Part shown: one piece after another, positions 10,544 to 21,405 of the stretch
Layout of the letters: every line of letters starts with the position of its first letter
How positions within the stretch are numbered: the first letter of the stretch is position 1
Source: Polytrichum commune
Taxonomy: Eukaryota > Streptophyta > Polytrichopsida > Polytrichales > Polytrichaceae
Assembly: GCA_950295325.1 (NCBI GenBank)
Contig: OX485805.1
Coordinates: forward strand, 28,881,501-28,945,500
DNA: 64,000 bases
Reading direction: 5' to 3'
Program-made: the position numbers and the translations under genes
Notes under the pieces: generated by a model
What the model was told of the DNA's origin: nothing
The model's input: only the letters and a program-made list of their open reading frames with translations
The model's database searches: none

Positions 10544-13182
10544 GTGCAAATCCTACATCCACCTACAATAACCACTCACCCAAATGAATGGATTGACGTC
10601 ATAGCTGCTATCGCAAAAACCGCCATTAAAGAAGCTAGAAAAATCACCACAAAATACACCAGAAAATGTATTCTAAAAGCTGTATCAAAATACCGCCAAA
10701 TATACGAAAAAAATCCCAAAAAGATAAATAGGAAAGTCTTTAAACAGTCCAAAATCTCACTCCTCGACTCCATCACGGATAGACAAAATAATATCCTTAC
10801 TAACCCTAAAGATATTGCAAAAAAAATATACATTCAACAATCTATCAGTAACCGTCCAACCGTACCCACATACCAGTATTGTCGCGACCCTTGCTAGGTC
10901 CCTTAACAATCTTGCCAATTTTCGTTTCTAGCAAAGGTTACGAGCGCTAACCCTTCGCATTCCGCCATGCTAATGGATAGCTCCTCTTACCCCGGACCAA
11001 TAGTTCATAGGAGGGAACCAACCCTCCTACTTTGCTTTCGGGACTCACCCCTTAATCGGTAACCCATTTCCCCAATGTGGACTTCCATCCATGGAAGTCC
11101 AATCCTATGTTGATCATCGCGTTGCCGGAGCAACACTTCAACAACCCGAAGCATACTAGGCAACTATGGCCTCACAATAGGCCAAAGCCCATGGAGGCCT
11201 TGCCGTTCGGCCTCGGGTGGGTGAGGCCACACCACCTCACCCATATAAGCCTCTAGGACTCTACGCGGGGCCCCTACCCCACCGTCAACCAACCTCTTGT
11301 CTCTCCACCAAGAGTTGGGGCCAAGTGGACATTTTCCTTTAGTTGCTGGGCCTAGAACCCCCCTAGCAGCTTCAGACCATCATAACTTCCTTGTATGATG
11401 TCTGATTATAACAACCAACCACTTCATCTTCATCTTCATCTACGCTTCACGTAGATGCCGATGGACTCCTCACTTGCCCCATTTGGGCAAGTATTGAGGA
11501 AGTTATGCCTGTTTGAACCTTGGCAGTCCCGGGAATCACTCCCAGGCACTGCTGTACCAAGGCGCTGTCCCGGGACAGCGCCCCACTCAAATGGCCATAA
11601 CTCCTAGCTCACACCTCCGCTTGAGGTGATCTTGAGCATTCTAGAATCACCATGCCATGAGCTACGCATAGCTCATGGCCTTACCCTCATGCCTCCTAGT
11701 CTCCATGGGTGGGAGGCGTTCCCAACGCCCGGGGCCCTCACCCACACTAGGATCACTTGGGCCCTCTCACCAACGGCGCCACAAGTCCCGGGTGTCACTC
11801 CGGGGTCCCTCTTGTGCCCATGGAGTTTCGGGCACTCCTCATGGAGAGGTGCGCGACAAATATCAAAACACTCACCCACCGCACTGCACATGTGGCGTTA
11901 GGCAATATCCATGGCATGACTTAGAAGGATTCACGATTGACCAATGTGGAGAACCCCAAACCCCCCTACACACATACTTTGATCAAGAAACATATGACTT
12001 CTGCCTTAAAAACCTAGGAAACAACAAAGCCCAGGACCAGACAAAATTCATAATTCAATCCTAAAAAATATGCCTCCACGTTTCACAAATTATTCTTTCT
12101 ATTCTTCAAACACTGCTACAAACAAAAACTAATTCCCGCATCATAGAAAACTAGTCTAACAATTTTACTATATAAGAAAGGTGACCCATCACAACTCACT
12201 AATCATTGACCTATTGCACTAGCTAACACCATATACAAATTATACACAAACACGTTAACATCGATCATTTCTACTTATAGTGAAAGATACCAAATACTAC
12301 ATAATAGCCAAAAATGATTCAGAGCAGAAAGAGGAACATCCAGACAACTTCAACTTCTCATTGCAGCACTTGAAGACGCAAGATTTACGAATCAAGATAT
12401 ATATATATATTCTACATCGACTTCAAAAATGCTTTCAGCTCCATTGACCATGCAAGACTGTTAGCCATAATGAAAAATCTTGGATATCCAACCGACCCTA
12501 TAAACTCATCGGAAATATATACTCACAATCCTCTACTATATATCTTGGAGAATACTTTGGTAAAACCCTACCTATTCCCATTCAAAGATGTACAATACAA
12601 GGAGACACTCTAAGCCCATACCTATTTTTAATATTTTTAGAACCCCTCCTTAGATGGTTACAACAAGGCAACAATGAATACACCTTTGGAACATCCAAAG
12701 TAAAAATTTCATCCGCAACATATGCTGATGACTTAGCAGCATTGCTAACAAACTAAAATCATTACAAATACAACTAAACAAATTAGACAAATTCTGTGAA
12801 TGTGCAGGAATGGACCTCGGTATACCCAAATGTACAGTGACCGGATGCCCTAACATTGAAAGCCCTGATCCAATCTACCAATATAAAGTATAGAAGCCAA
12901 CCGTTACCAGTCTTAAATCAACACGAACAATACACTTATCTTAGAATAAACCTTGCCCCATCACTTAAATGGAAAACACAAATAAATACCACTACAGCTA
13001 AAGTTATCAAGCAATGTCAAGCCCTCGTAGCATGCCCAGCCACCATGAAACAAAAAATCAACATGGCAGATACAGTTATACGTGCTGAAATAGCCTATAG
13101 TTTTTACGCAGTACCATTCTCTATTCCGGCTATCAAAAAACTTGATAAAAAAATTATAGCACTCCATAATACAATATGTTGA
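10544..13182 (+). pseudogene. LINE reverse transcriptase region, interrupted by a solo LTR
   Basis: A frame at 10544-10879 (AIKEARKITTKYTRK, FKQSKISLLDSITDRQ) is the pre-RT region. It is cut at 10879 by the solo LTR and resumes at 11864 with QNTHPPHCTC. Downstream, in shifted frames, are RT motif A (YIDFKNAFSSIDHARLL, about 12413-12465), the QGDTLSPYLF motif (about 12598-12630) and the catalytic YADD (about 12722-12735). The thumb-like segment 12856-13182 follows. Many stops separate these blocks. In a live element this enzyme copies the RNA at the nicked target. Confidence 0.8.
10880..11858 (+). mobile_element. Solo LTR copy 1 in the LINE
   Basis: 979 bp, from TGTCGCGACCC to GGTGCGCGACA (TG..CA ends). 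Flanked by agtat (10875-10879) and aatat (11859-11863), a 5-bp duplication with one mismatch. Removing it and one flank restores the LINE frame (TYQY then QNTHPP). A TATAAGC promoter-like site lies near 11241, so the LTR probably reads on the plus strand. About 95 percent similar by eye to the copy at 15334. Confidence 0.85.
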
Positions 13183-13338
13183 TTACCAAAAAACACTCCT
13201 AATATTGTTTCACAACTCCCACACGATCTATTCGGAATTAAAGCATTCTCACTACAAAATGCCTACTTACGTTGCATCGGAGAACAACTACAAAACGCCC
13301 TCAATGACAAAGGTAGACTCGGCAAAATCTACTATGGC

Positions 13339-14231
13339 TTGACACAATTTATACTCACAAAATTTGGAGGTTCCAAAGAAATAACCCGCATTAAATACCA
13401 TCACTGCGTTACATCACCCATTACCAGAACGTTATTCCTACTCAAATATGAAGCCGGAGTCCACCTAAAAAGTACAATAGATAGCTTCCTACTAAAGTCA
13501 TCCCCACTCGAAACCACATGGTTGAAAGAAGCACAAAACCTACAGGGCCTAAACCCCAACACGTCACTCAAACTATTACAAAAACTCCTATTGCACAATA
13601 TAATAAAATTAGAACAAATAATCATGCCTAATGGCACCAACTTAATGAACTCAGACGACTTTAAAACATACTACTCCAAGCCTACAAAACTCGTCAAGAG
13701 TGCATTAAACATCGCGAATCAATTATTTTGTCACCCTTCCTGTCATCAAAAATGCCACCTACCATGCCCACACCACTACCCCCCACGAACCCCCACGAAC
13801 CCTAAAGAATGATTACACAATCACAAACCATACCATCTTCTTTCAACACCCAACCCCCCCTATACACCCCCCGAACTCCCTATCCCCCACCTACCCCCCC
13901 TCCTAATAATATGCTTAATAACCCTCGTCAATTTCCTATACACACAATACTCGATCACAAACAACGACAACTCATAGATCCTTATCAGATAAAAAGAAAA
14001 GACACAACATACCTATGCCAATGGATTACACCAGATAATAATACATACAACAAATGGCGTATCCAAAGAGACTTATTCCCCTACTGTGACGCCAATACTA
14101 GCCGCCACAACACCGAACTACTTACCCAATATTATACAAAAGGCAACACAAACACTTCTCAAACATTATCAATGCCTACTTCTCCACATAACAACAAAGA
14201 GATACTAGATACGTTATCCCTACCACAATAA
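13339..14231 (+). pseudogene. LINE linker between RT and methyltransferase-like region, with Cys/His cluster
   Basis: Frames 13339-13812 and 13809-14231 overlap by a few bases. The first contains HPSCHQKCHLPCPHH, a possible zinc-binding cluster, near its end. No other domain is recognised. The position, after the RT thumb, fits a LINE connector region. Confidence 0.45.
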
Positions 14232-14236
14232 TCCCA

Positions 14237-15333
14237 TTGGCACATATTTCCGTTAATGAATGTAACCCAGAAAATGACATCAAAACAAACACTAACACTA
14301 TTCAAACACAATTCGACGTCGCACATATATACGAAGACAATGGACGACACCTCATCACCATCCCAAAAAACAGATTACTGTGGTTATTGAAACAATACCA
14401 CCTAGCTAAAAATACCCCACATAGTCTAGAACCACCCACCCAATCATTCGAAATTGAAATCGTCTGGCTATACCAAAGATATAAATACCATATTCCTAAA
14501 AACGACCCACTAAAACGTGCCCAATATACAATACCAACCTCAATACTAGATTTCCTAATAACAACATTCAAAATCAATCACTCATACTTCTCATCCCCAG
14601 TCACATGCCCCACACAATTCACCCAATTCTACTCACCATTCTCTAGGGATTGAATATTTGGATCATTAGGAAAAGCGTTCGACCAAAAATAGAAGGGAAT
14701 TGGTTACGCCCACCCCCACAACACAACAGACTCACAACAAGCCATCCATTGGGCCCGTATTGCGGCCAAAAACGACCCAAATACAGTCACTTTACTTATT
14801 TCAACAGATATTGATTGGTACCACAACTTTAACCCATACACTGGCCCATTCCTCGACACACACATCATTGCCCACTTTGCCACAGATACCATCATATACG
14901 AAGAACCCACAATACCCCCCGAACTCAATATCACGAGGAAAGAAGTATCAACACTACGAATATTTTGTATTCACCACCAAAACAACCACATCGGCACCTA
15001 CGAACAGATGAACCAACTCACCGACATAGCAAAAAACCTCCAAATGTTACAAATTCACACGCAAATTGCACCACCCACCCCCTCAAATACCGCTGTTAAT
15101 CCTAGCAAAAAATGGGCTAAATCAAACCATCCTAACGCACCCATAAACAATAACATACCTATCCCACAACCCCCAAATTACCAAACAAACTTACCACTAA
15201 AATTCCACCCTCAATTCAGCTACTATACATATGGTTCCTTTATGAAACCCAAAGAAATTAACCCTGGATAATGGAGGAGAGAAAGAGCTGAGAACGGAAT
15301 CTATAGCCCTAAAGGCCTTAACATCTCCAAAAG
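14237..15333 (+). pseudogene. LINE methyltransferase-like region and start of RNase H
   Basis: The frame 14237-14653 and its continuation through two in-frame stops (after FYSPFSRD and after AFDQK) read FGSLGKAF, then GIGYAHPHN, then AIHWARIAAKNDPNTVTLLIS, then FLDTHIIAHF. FGSxGxF followed by xNPPx and a strand such as VTLLI is the arrangement in PCIF1-like and phage-type N6-adenine methyltransferases. Here the NPP triplet reads HPH, two single-base changes away. At 15225-15270 the first RNase H strand appears as YTYGSFMKP, with the catalytic Asp replaced by Tyr. The methyltransferase assignment is an inference from weak motifs. Confidence 0.4.
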
Positions 15334-16307
15334 TGTCGCAACCCTTGCTAGTCCCCCTTGACAATCTTGCCAATTTTCAATTCTAGCAAAGGTTACGAGC
15401 GCTAACCATTCGCATTCCGCCATGCCAATGGTTAGCTCCTCCTACCCCGGACCATATAGTTCATAGGAGGGGAACCAACCCTCCTACTTTACTTTCGGGA
15501 CTCACCCCTTAATCGGTAACCAATTCCCAAATGTGGACTTCCATCCATGGAAGTCCAATCCTATGTTGATCATCGCATTGCCGGAGCAACACTACAACAA
15601 CCCGAACCATACTAGGCAACTATGGCCTCACATTGGGCCAATGCCCATGGAGGCCGTGCCGTTCGGCCTCGGGTGGGTGAGGCCACACCACCTCACCCAT
15701 ATAAGCGTCTAGGACTTCACGCGGGGCCCCTACCCCACCGTCAACCAACCTCTTGTCTCTCTACCAAGAGTTGGGGCCAAGTGGACATTTTCCTTTAGCT
15801 GCTGGACCTAGAACCCCCCAGCAGCTTCAGACCATCATAACTTCCTTGTATGATGTCTGATCATAACAACCAACCACTCCATCCTCATCTAAGCTTCATG
15901 TAGATACCGATGGACTCCTCACTTGCCCCATTTGAGCAAGTCTTGAGGACGTTATGCCTGTTTGAACCTTGGCAGTCCCGGGAATCACTCCCAGGCACTG
16001 CTGTACCAGGGCGCTGTCCCGGGTCAGCGCCCCACTCAAATGGCCATAACTCCTAGCTCACACCTCCGATTGAGGTGTTCTTGAGCTTTCTGGAATCACC
16101 ACGCCATGAGCTACGCATAACTCATGGCCTTACCCTTGTGCCTCCTAATCTTCGTGGGTGGGAGGCGTTCCCAACGCCCGGGGCCCTCACCCACACTAGG
16201 ATCACTTGGGCCCTCTCACCAACGGCGCCACAAGTCCCAGGTGTCACTCCGGGGTCCCCCTTGTGCCCATGGTGTTTCAGGCACTCCTCATGGAGAGGTG
16301 CGCGACA
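15334..16307 (+). mobile_element. Solo LTR copy 2 in the LINE
   Basis: 974 bp, from TGTCGCAACCC to GGTGCGCGACA, with a perfect 5-bp duplication aaaag at 15329-15333 and 16308-16312. It splits the RNase H domain of the LINE. It belongs to the same LTR family as copy 1, and no internal retroelement sequence remains, so it arose by LTR-LTR recombination. Confidence 0.9.
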
Positions 16308-16312
16308 AAAAG

Positions 16313-16742
16313 ACTACACGGACACCAAAACATACTACGAGCAGAAATGATAGCTATACATAAAACATTAAAAATCATTAATACACTATACCCAAACGAA
16401 CCGGCATACATATTTACCAACAGTCTAAATGTATTATACCTACTTAACACACAAATCAAACATCCCACACTGCATAATAGCCACCCCGACCAAACCACCC
16501 TCGCCACCATGGTCCAACTACTTCAAAACCGGACACAACCAATCACATTATACAAGGTCAGAGCACACGTCAACATTGACGGCAACGAACAAGCAAATAA
16601 ATTGGCAAAAGATGGTCTAGAACTAGAGCACAAAATTGCCATCACCCATATGAGCATGCCCATGCTACCCCATACTATTACCAAAAGGACGTCTGGGCCT
16701 CAATGGCGGACGTCCCTGATAAAGGCCCCGTTAGATTTTTAG
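16313..16742 (+). pseudogene. LINE RNase H domain, second part
   Basis: After the solo LTR the frame reads LRAEMIAIHKTLKII (the Glu helix), then YIFTNSLNVLYLLN (usually TDS; Asp is Asn here), then VRAHVNIDGNEQANKLAK, the HxxxxGNExAD-like helix with Asn in place of the last Asp. Three of the four usual acidic residues are therefore changed, pointing to an inactive copy. RNase H removes the RNA strand during copying. Confidence 0.7.
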
Positions 16743-17659
16743 AAAAACAAATTATAAAATATGATAGGGAAAATAACTTGGAAAACATGGCTACACAAAC
16801 CCCTAACACATACAAATGGACAAGAAATGCAGATATAGACAAGGAACTTTCTTATGAATTCTGGGAAAACCCGGAAATCACAGACAAACAAAAATCATGC
16901 GTCATCAAATTCCGAACTGGAACTTATATGGGTAATGCTCGAAAACAACTGTTCTTTGGTAGGCAAATATATCCCTATATTACATGCCCCATTTGTAGTT
17001 CGTACGAACCGGATACATGGCTACATGTACTACTTACGTGTAAACAACAACATATACATTCACTTCACGTCAAAAGACACAACAAAACAGTATGGGAAAT
17101 TAGGAAACTACTTATCTCATCCGAAAAATCTCAATGTTATATTCTCATGAATGTTGGCACCTTCAATAACACACCCCAAGAAAACACCGTTCCCAACTGG
17201 CTACTCCCTTGCACATGCAGTACACAAAGATGCCATTGTAACTCCAGATTTAGACCTGACATCCTTTGTGTTAGAGGACTACCATACCAAAATGACCCCC
17301 CCACAGACACAGACCCCAACCTCACCATACAATTCATCGAATTCACATACTGTAATGATAGATTCTCATCAGAAACACTTGAAGCAAAAAGTAGAAAATA
17401 CAGACCATTAATCGATAGTATTGCTGCTAGAGGATGGAAAGTCGACCCCCTCATTATAATCACTGCAGGCGCCAGAGCCACTACACACATCCCATCAATG
17501 AAAGCACTCAAAAATAAATTTAAAATACCCTTGCCAACCATTAAAAATACCTTTAAAAACATCAATACCATCGCTATAAAATATGCCATGTCTATCCTCC
17601 TCCACAAAAGAAGAATAGAAAACCACCAACCGTTACCCCAAACACTAGACCCCCCATAA
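16703..17659 (+). CDS. LINE C-terminal zinc knuckle and restriction-like endonuclease domain
   Basis: The longest intact LINE frame, 318 codons. CPICSSYEPDTWLHVLLTC at about 16986-17042 is a CCHC knuckle. Further cysteines occur at LPCTCSTQRCHCNSR. Then RFRPDILCVRG and, about 25 residues later, IQFIEFTYCNDRF form the RPD..(D/E) pattern of PD-(D/E)XK restriction-like endonucleases of early-branching LINEs, followed by a KSRKYRPLI helix. This would be a second target-cutting nuclease in the same element. The start codon is not certain, because the frame should be fused to RNase H upstream. Confidence 0.6.
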   Translation: MADVPDKGPVRFLEKQIIKYDRENNLENMATQTPNTYKWTRNADIDKELSYEFWENPEITDKQKSCVIKFRTGTYMGNARKQLFFGRQIYPYITCPICSSYEPDTWLHVLLTCKQQHIHSLHVKRHNKTVWEIRKLLISSEKSQCYILMNVGTFNNTPQENTVPNWLLPCTCSTQRCHCNSRFRPDILCVRGLPYQNDPPTDTDPNLTIQFIEFTYCNDRFSSETLEAKSRKYRPLIDSIAARGWKVDPLIIITAGARATTHIPSMKALKNKFKIPLPTIKNTFKNINTIAIKYAMSILLHKRRIENHQPLPQTLDPP

Positions 17660-17931
17660 ATAAAGTCATAAAGCCTTAACAACTAAGCCACTCCACTCCA
17701 TCCGCTAACAATGCACTAGAGCCCTAGCAACCAAACTCACATTAATAACACCTGTAAACTAACCATTATGACTCTTGTTACTAGTGACTGGTGACTATAG
17801 TGTCTACTCTCGAAAGGGAGGAGTAGATCTGTACTTTCATACCTTTGTCCTGTGGACATCGGATTGGAGGTGGATCGAACAAACACTTAATTCACGTCGG
17901 TCTCCTCCGAAGACCGAAGTTTTTCTCTCTC
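17660..17931 (+). other. LINE 3' untranslated end with terminal stem-loop
   Basis: 272 bp after the last LINE stop. A 7-bp stem TCGGTCT / AGACCGA lies at 17897-17903 and 17911-17917 with a 7-base loop, 14 bases from the element end. Such structures are often recognised by the LINE reverse transcriptase; here that role is inferred. Confidence 0.5.
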
Positions 17932-17944
17932 TGTGAGGCCTTGC
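17932..17944 (+). repeat. LINE target-site duplication, right copy
   Basis: TGTGAGGCCTTGC, identical to 9238-9250. Confidence 0.8.
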
Positions 17945-18698
17945 CAGGAGGGAGAACTTATCATTGGTACCTGAGAGCCTGTACAAAAATTGCTCTGGAA
18001 ACCGTACAGCCAATTCTTTTCAGAACAATAACAAATTTGTTTGCCGTCACCATTGACTCCGGATCCAACCCAATTCAGATTTTTCGGAGCTCACTGAGGC
18101 GAGCCATTTCATCAATTAGGTTTGTCCTGTTGCAATCTTTCTGTATTGTAAGGTCCACAGAATGTGGGCATTTCTCTTCTTCCAAGGAGTTACTAAGGAG
18201 GCATCGCAAGATGACGCTCTAATAAAGCTTATGGAATTCGACTGCTTCTTCAAGACCAGTCAGAGCAGTCAATTTTGTGACTAACATTGATTTTTGGCGC
18301 ACAATGTGTTTCATATTGTTTGGAGGAAGTGTGCTGAGCTCTGAAAATGTTCTAATCGTTCGTTTGTCTTCTATTTTCCATTGCCACCAGAACAGTTGTG
18401 ATGACATCGTAAGCCGTATTCTGTCAGCTCACGAAATTGTTTCCAAATTTGGTGTGGTCCCACAATGTAATATTTGCAAGAACTTGAGTGTGGCCCAAGT
18501 GACTCAAGCCAGCATCCATCACATGATATTCAAAATAACCCTTTCATCTATAAATGTGTGTTGTATCTACTACATTTTACATTGGAGAATCACTATCTAA
18601 AACTGATGCTTGGTTCCTAAGTTCACATGTGAATAATTCGTCTGCAGCAGTATGAGGAACTGAAGAGACTTGGAGCAGCCCTGCTTAGCCCTAATTAG

Positions 18699-19339
18699 AG
18701 GAGCCTTCTATGAAATAAGCAGAGTTCTCATAATCCAGGGGCTCACGTGCTCTTATAAACGTAGCTACCACCTGGCTCCAGACCCGGTGCTACCTGAAGA
18801 TTCAATATCCAACGCTTGAACTTCAAGCAGTTATACATACAATCAACACCCTCGGCATGTATTTGACACACCTCGGAATGTACAATTGACACACCTTGTG
18901 AGGCTGTATTTGGTGTTTGCTTCTCTTGCTAATAGCGTTAGCGGGGCCTAATTCAGGTACTTATCTAAATCAGATCCCTAGATTGGACTGGTGTGTGGTT
19001 AGGTGTGGATAGAAGAAGAGACACACAAAGAACCCCTAAACGCTAAACCCATGTCATGCCCCATACATAGTTTCCGATGTTTGCACCATCATAATTAAGA
19101 CTCTCTTTTACACCTCCAAATTTAACAAAAAAATTAAGTCCCCCCAAAATTAACAAGGAAATACAAGTACCGCACAAACTACTAATGATGTGATCACAAA
19201 AAATCTGTTATACCTTACTTCAAAATAAATTCTATGACATAAACCCTAATTTACAATTCTAAAGTTTACACACTAAATAGACTTTAATCACTATATATAT
19301 TTCAATCATTTTAACTTCATGACGAGCTACTCATACATA
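18699..19339. other. Intergenic, left flank of the Harbinger transposon
   Basis: No gene seen. TCATGCCCCATACAT at 19054-19068 recurs in direct orientation at 23128-23142. Harbinger termini were not identified with confidence. Confidence 0.4.
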
Positions 19340-21035
19340 TCACTTGTTCAATTCCAAGTTTATCTCTTCATCATGCATGCCATGATACAACAAATTTTCT
19401 GTAGCATATTCATATGCTTCATCATCCCCCCCCCCCTCCTCATCTTCTTCATCTTCTGCATCCTCTTCTCCTTCCTCCTCGTCACATTGTTGAGTCAATG
19501 AACCTCCTTGTGTCCCTTGAGGTGGTGGTGGAGATACAGGTCGTTGTGGAGTCCCTCCTTGTTGGCGAATTTGGCTTGCCATCCTTTGTTGTACTCGTAG
19601 TACCTCTTATTGCATACGTAACCGAACATATGCATCACGAAACTCACTTGCCAAAGATGGATTTGTTTTTTGAGCAAATTCAAATAGGTTGAGAGCTGTT
19701 TGATCAGCTAACCTATCATTTTGCTCTTTGGCAATTTTGTTTCGATAAGCCAAATCGGAGGACAAGTTGGTGGCAGCCGCTGCAGTTTGTCTTAGCGTAT
19801 ATTCCCTAAAGTTTTCATTGGCCTTCGTTTTTTTTGCTTGTTTTGAACCCATAGGCCTATCACGGGGAGGTCACTTCATTGTCAAGTTGACACCACGTGC
19901 GGACAAAGTTTGCTACCCCTATATTACATGCCATACATAATTTTAAAATTTATGATATTTTTTCTACATATACATAACCATTGATAGTATCTTTTTTATA
20001 TTTTTTTGAAATTTTTAGTCAACTTTATTTTTTTTAGTAATTGTTTTAGTTCAATTCTGTGTCATTCTAGTTAGAAATGGTATGTTTTATGAAAAAAACA
20101 AATCATCAAATTTAGTTACCACTTTTGACTATGTCATAGGTACTGTGTATATCTACTCATGAAAAAAAATTGATAAAATTTTGACCCATTTTGGTGGTGC
20201 AACTTACCAAAAGAAGATTTTTTTTGGTCGCACGTGGTGTTCAACTTGACAATGGAGTGATCTACCCATGAGGCCTATCCAAAAAAACCTCCATGTGTAG
20301 GTTCATAAGGAAGTGGGGATTCATTGCCAAGTAATGTGGGCTCGAACCTAGCTTTACCCAAACCTGTACTAGTTGAAAGAATATCTTCAAGTCTGGACTT
20401 CTTTTTTCCTAGTGTGGGAGTTGCAATCTTTTCCATGTCAAAGAACCTAGGGTGATCCTTCACTATAGGCCAACAATGCATGAAACCAAAATTGTGTTTC
20501 TTGTCATGCGTCCTTCTATAAGCATCCAAGGCCTTAGTTATCACATCGGTTTCATTCGTACCTGATTCATTCAATTTTTGAATATTTATAATATGGGCTT
20601 GGAACTTCATGGTGTCCTTCCTTATTTTTGCAAACTTCGCTTCCAATGAACGACTAGTTCTTCCTGCAAACAAAATGACAGATATTATGGTAGTTTATTA
20701 GCAAAGGTTTTCAAAGTGACATAAATCAAATTATTAGAGCAACCAAACATTAAATATGTAAGATGGTATTATCACAATATACATATATATATATATAAAT
20801 AATAACCAAGATAAATGGATTTACCTTTTCCACAGGGTTGAATTGGCACTCCAAAATTTTGGAACATAGCGGCTTTGAAGTGATCTTCAATCTTCTCCCA
20901 AAATTTTGATTTTTTTTGTTGTGCTCCAACAATCAGATGTTGGCTTATATGCATCCAACTTCGACAAACTTGGATTTCTTCATGTTGGGAGAAAATTTCT
21001 GCCCTCCGAGAGCCACCCTCTTCCTCATCTGACAT
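19340..21035 (-). pseudogene. Harbinger ORF1 protein (Myb/trihelix plus NAM-associated C-terminal domain), broken
   Basis: Exon 1 (21035-20826 region) starts MSDEEEGGSRR and contains the Myb-like VCRSWMHISQ and KFWEKIEDHF. Donor GGTAAA at about 20824 and acceptor TTTGCAG| at 20664 join in phase (GKG then RTSRSLEAKF). Exon 2 carries the KALDAYRRTHDKKHNFGF and CWPIVKDHPRF hallmarks. The frame is then shifted in an A7 run near 20282 and interrupted by the MITE 19861-20270. It resumes as MGSKQAKKTKANENF, has an in-frame TAA at 19607-19609, and ends with a very acidic tail (EEEGEEDAEDEEDEEGGG). In live Harbinger elements this protein binds the termini and imports the transposase to the nucleus. 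Confidence 0.75.
19861..20270. mobile_element. hAT-like MITE, copy A (TIR CAYGGGTAGRTCACT)
   Basis: 410 bp. The left end CACGGGGAGGTCACTTCATT and the right end, read inward as CATGGGTAGATCACTCCATT, continue as an inverted repeat of about 43 bp to CACCACGTGCG. A perfect 8-bp duplication AGGCCTAT lies at 19853-19860 and 20271-20278, the TSD length of hAT elements. No coding capacity. It lies inside the dead Harbinger ORF1. Confidence 0.9.
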
Positions 21036-21405
21036 GTTGACGCTAAAACGTTTATTGCGAGTTTGAAATAAAACTCAAGGCAATGAAGGTGGCTAAACCC
21101 TAAATGAAGTTCAAATGTGTTAGATGCAAAATAATAAATTGATTTAGACTCAAAGATATCATACATATTTATAGGATGACTCAAAGGCAAATAGTCATGA
21201 AGTTTACTCTTTTAAAAAAAAATAAAAAATAAAAAATAAATAGGTGAAATTTAAGTTTAAAAAATAAATATAAATCCTAAAATTAAAATTAAAGAATAAA
21301 AATACAAAAGACAACAAATTTTTTTTCATATAAATCAACAAATAAACAATTAAACAAATGGACTTAAAGCCACATTATTGAGTAATCGATTATTCAAAGC
21401 ATAAG

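Larger units (their letters stand above)
9251..17931 (+). mobile_element. Non-LTR retrotransposon (LINE), Dualen/RandI-like, about 6.7 kb plus two inserted solo LTRs
   Basis: Bounded by the 13-bp duplication TGTGAGGCCTTGC. Removing the two solo LTRs leaves about 6.7 kb, a normal full length for a LINE. Domains in order on the plus strand: AP-type endonuclease (9330-10110), reverse transcriptase (about 10544-13182), Cys/His-rich linker, methyltransferase-like stretch (14590-15040), RNase H (15225-15333 and 16313-16680), zinc knuckle and restriction-like endonuclease (16980-17659). Having both endonuclease types is the feature of the Dualen/RandI group described in green algae. The reading frame is broken many times, so this copy is dead. 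The coding strand is strikingly rich in A and C. No poly-A tail is seen; the 3' end carries a stem-loop. Confidence 0.8.
9181..18698 (+). pseudogene. Unidentified host gene interrupted by a LINE (exon pieces 9181-9250 and 17945-18698)
   Basis: An acceptor TTTGTGCAG| at 9180 opens the frame SRKLCGKVASWKNDTIDIYVR up to the LINE insertion point. Across the 13-bp target duplication the same frame continues at 17945 for about ten codons (QEGELIIGT). Further exon-like pieces follow in other frames: FFQGVTKEASQDDALIKLM near 18180-18230, CDDIVSRILSAHEIVSKFG near 18395-18450, and a last piece QYEELKRLGAALLSPN at 18648-18698 after TCTGCAG|. I do not recognise the protein. The LINE would break it unless it is spliced out with a larger intron. 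Confidence 0.35.

Noticed and set aside
17137-17682. 181-codon minus-strand frame
   Set aside because: It is antisense to the LINE C-terminal nuclease frame, which has recognisable zinc and nuclease motifs.
9251-17931. Classifying the LINE as an ordinary plant L1
   Set aside because: The extra C-terminal RPD..E nuclease frame after the zinc knuckle and the missing poly-A tail do not fit L1, though the RT clade is untested.
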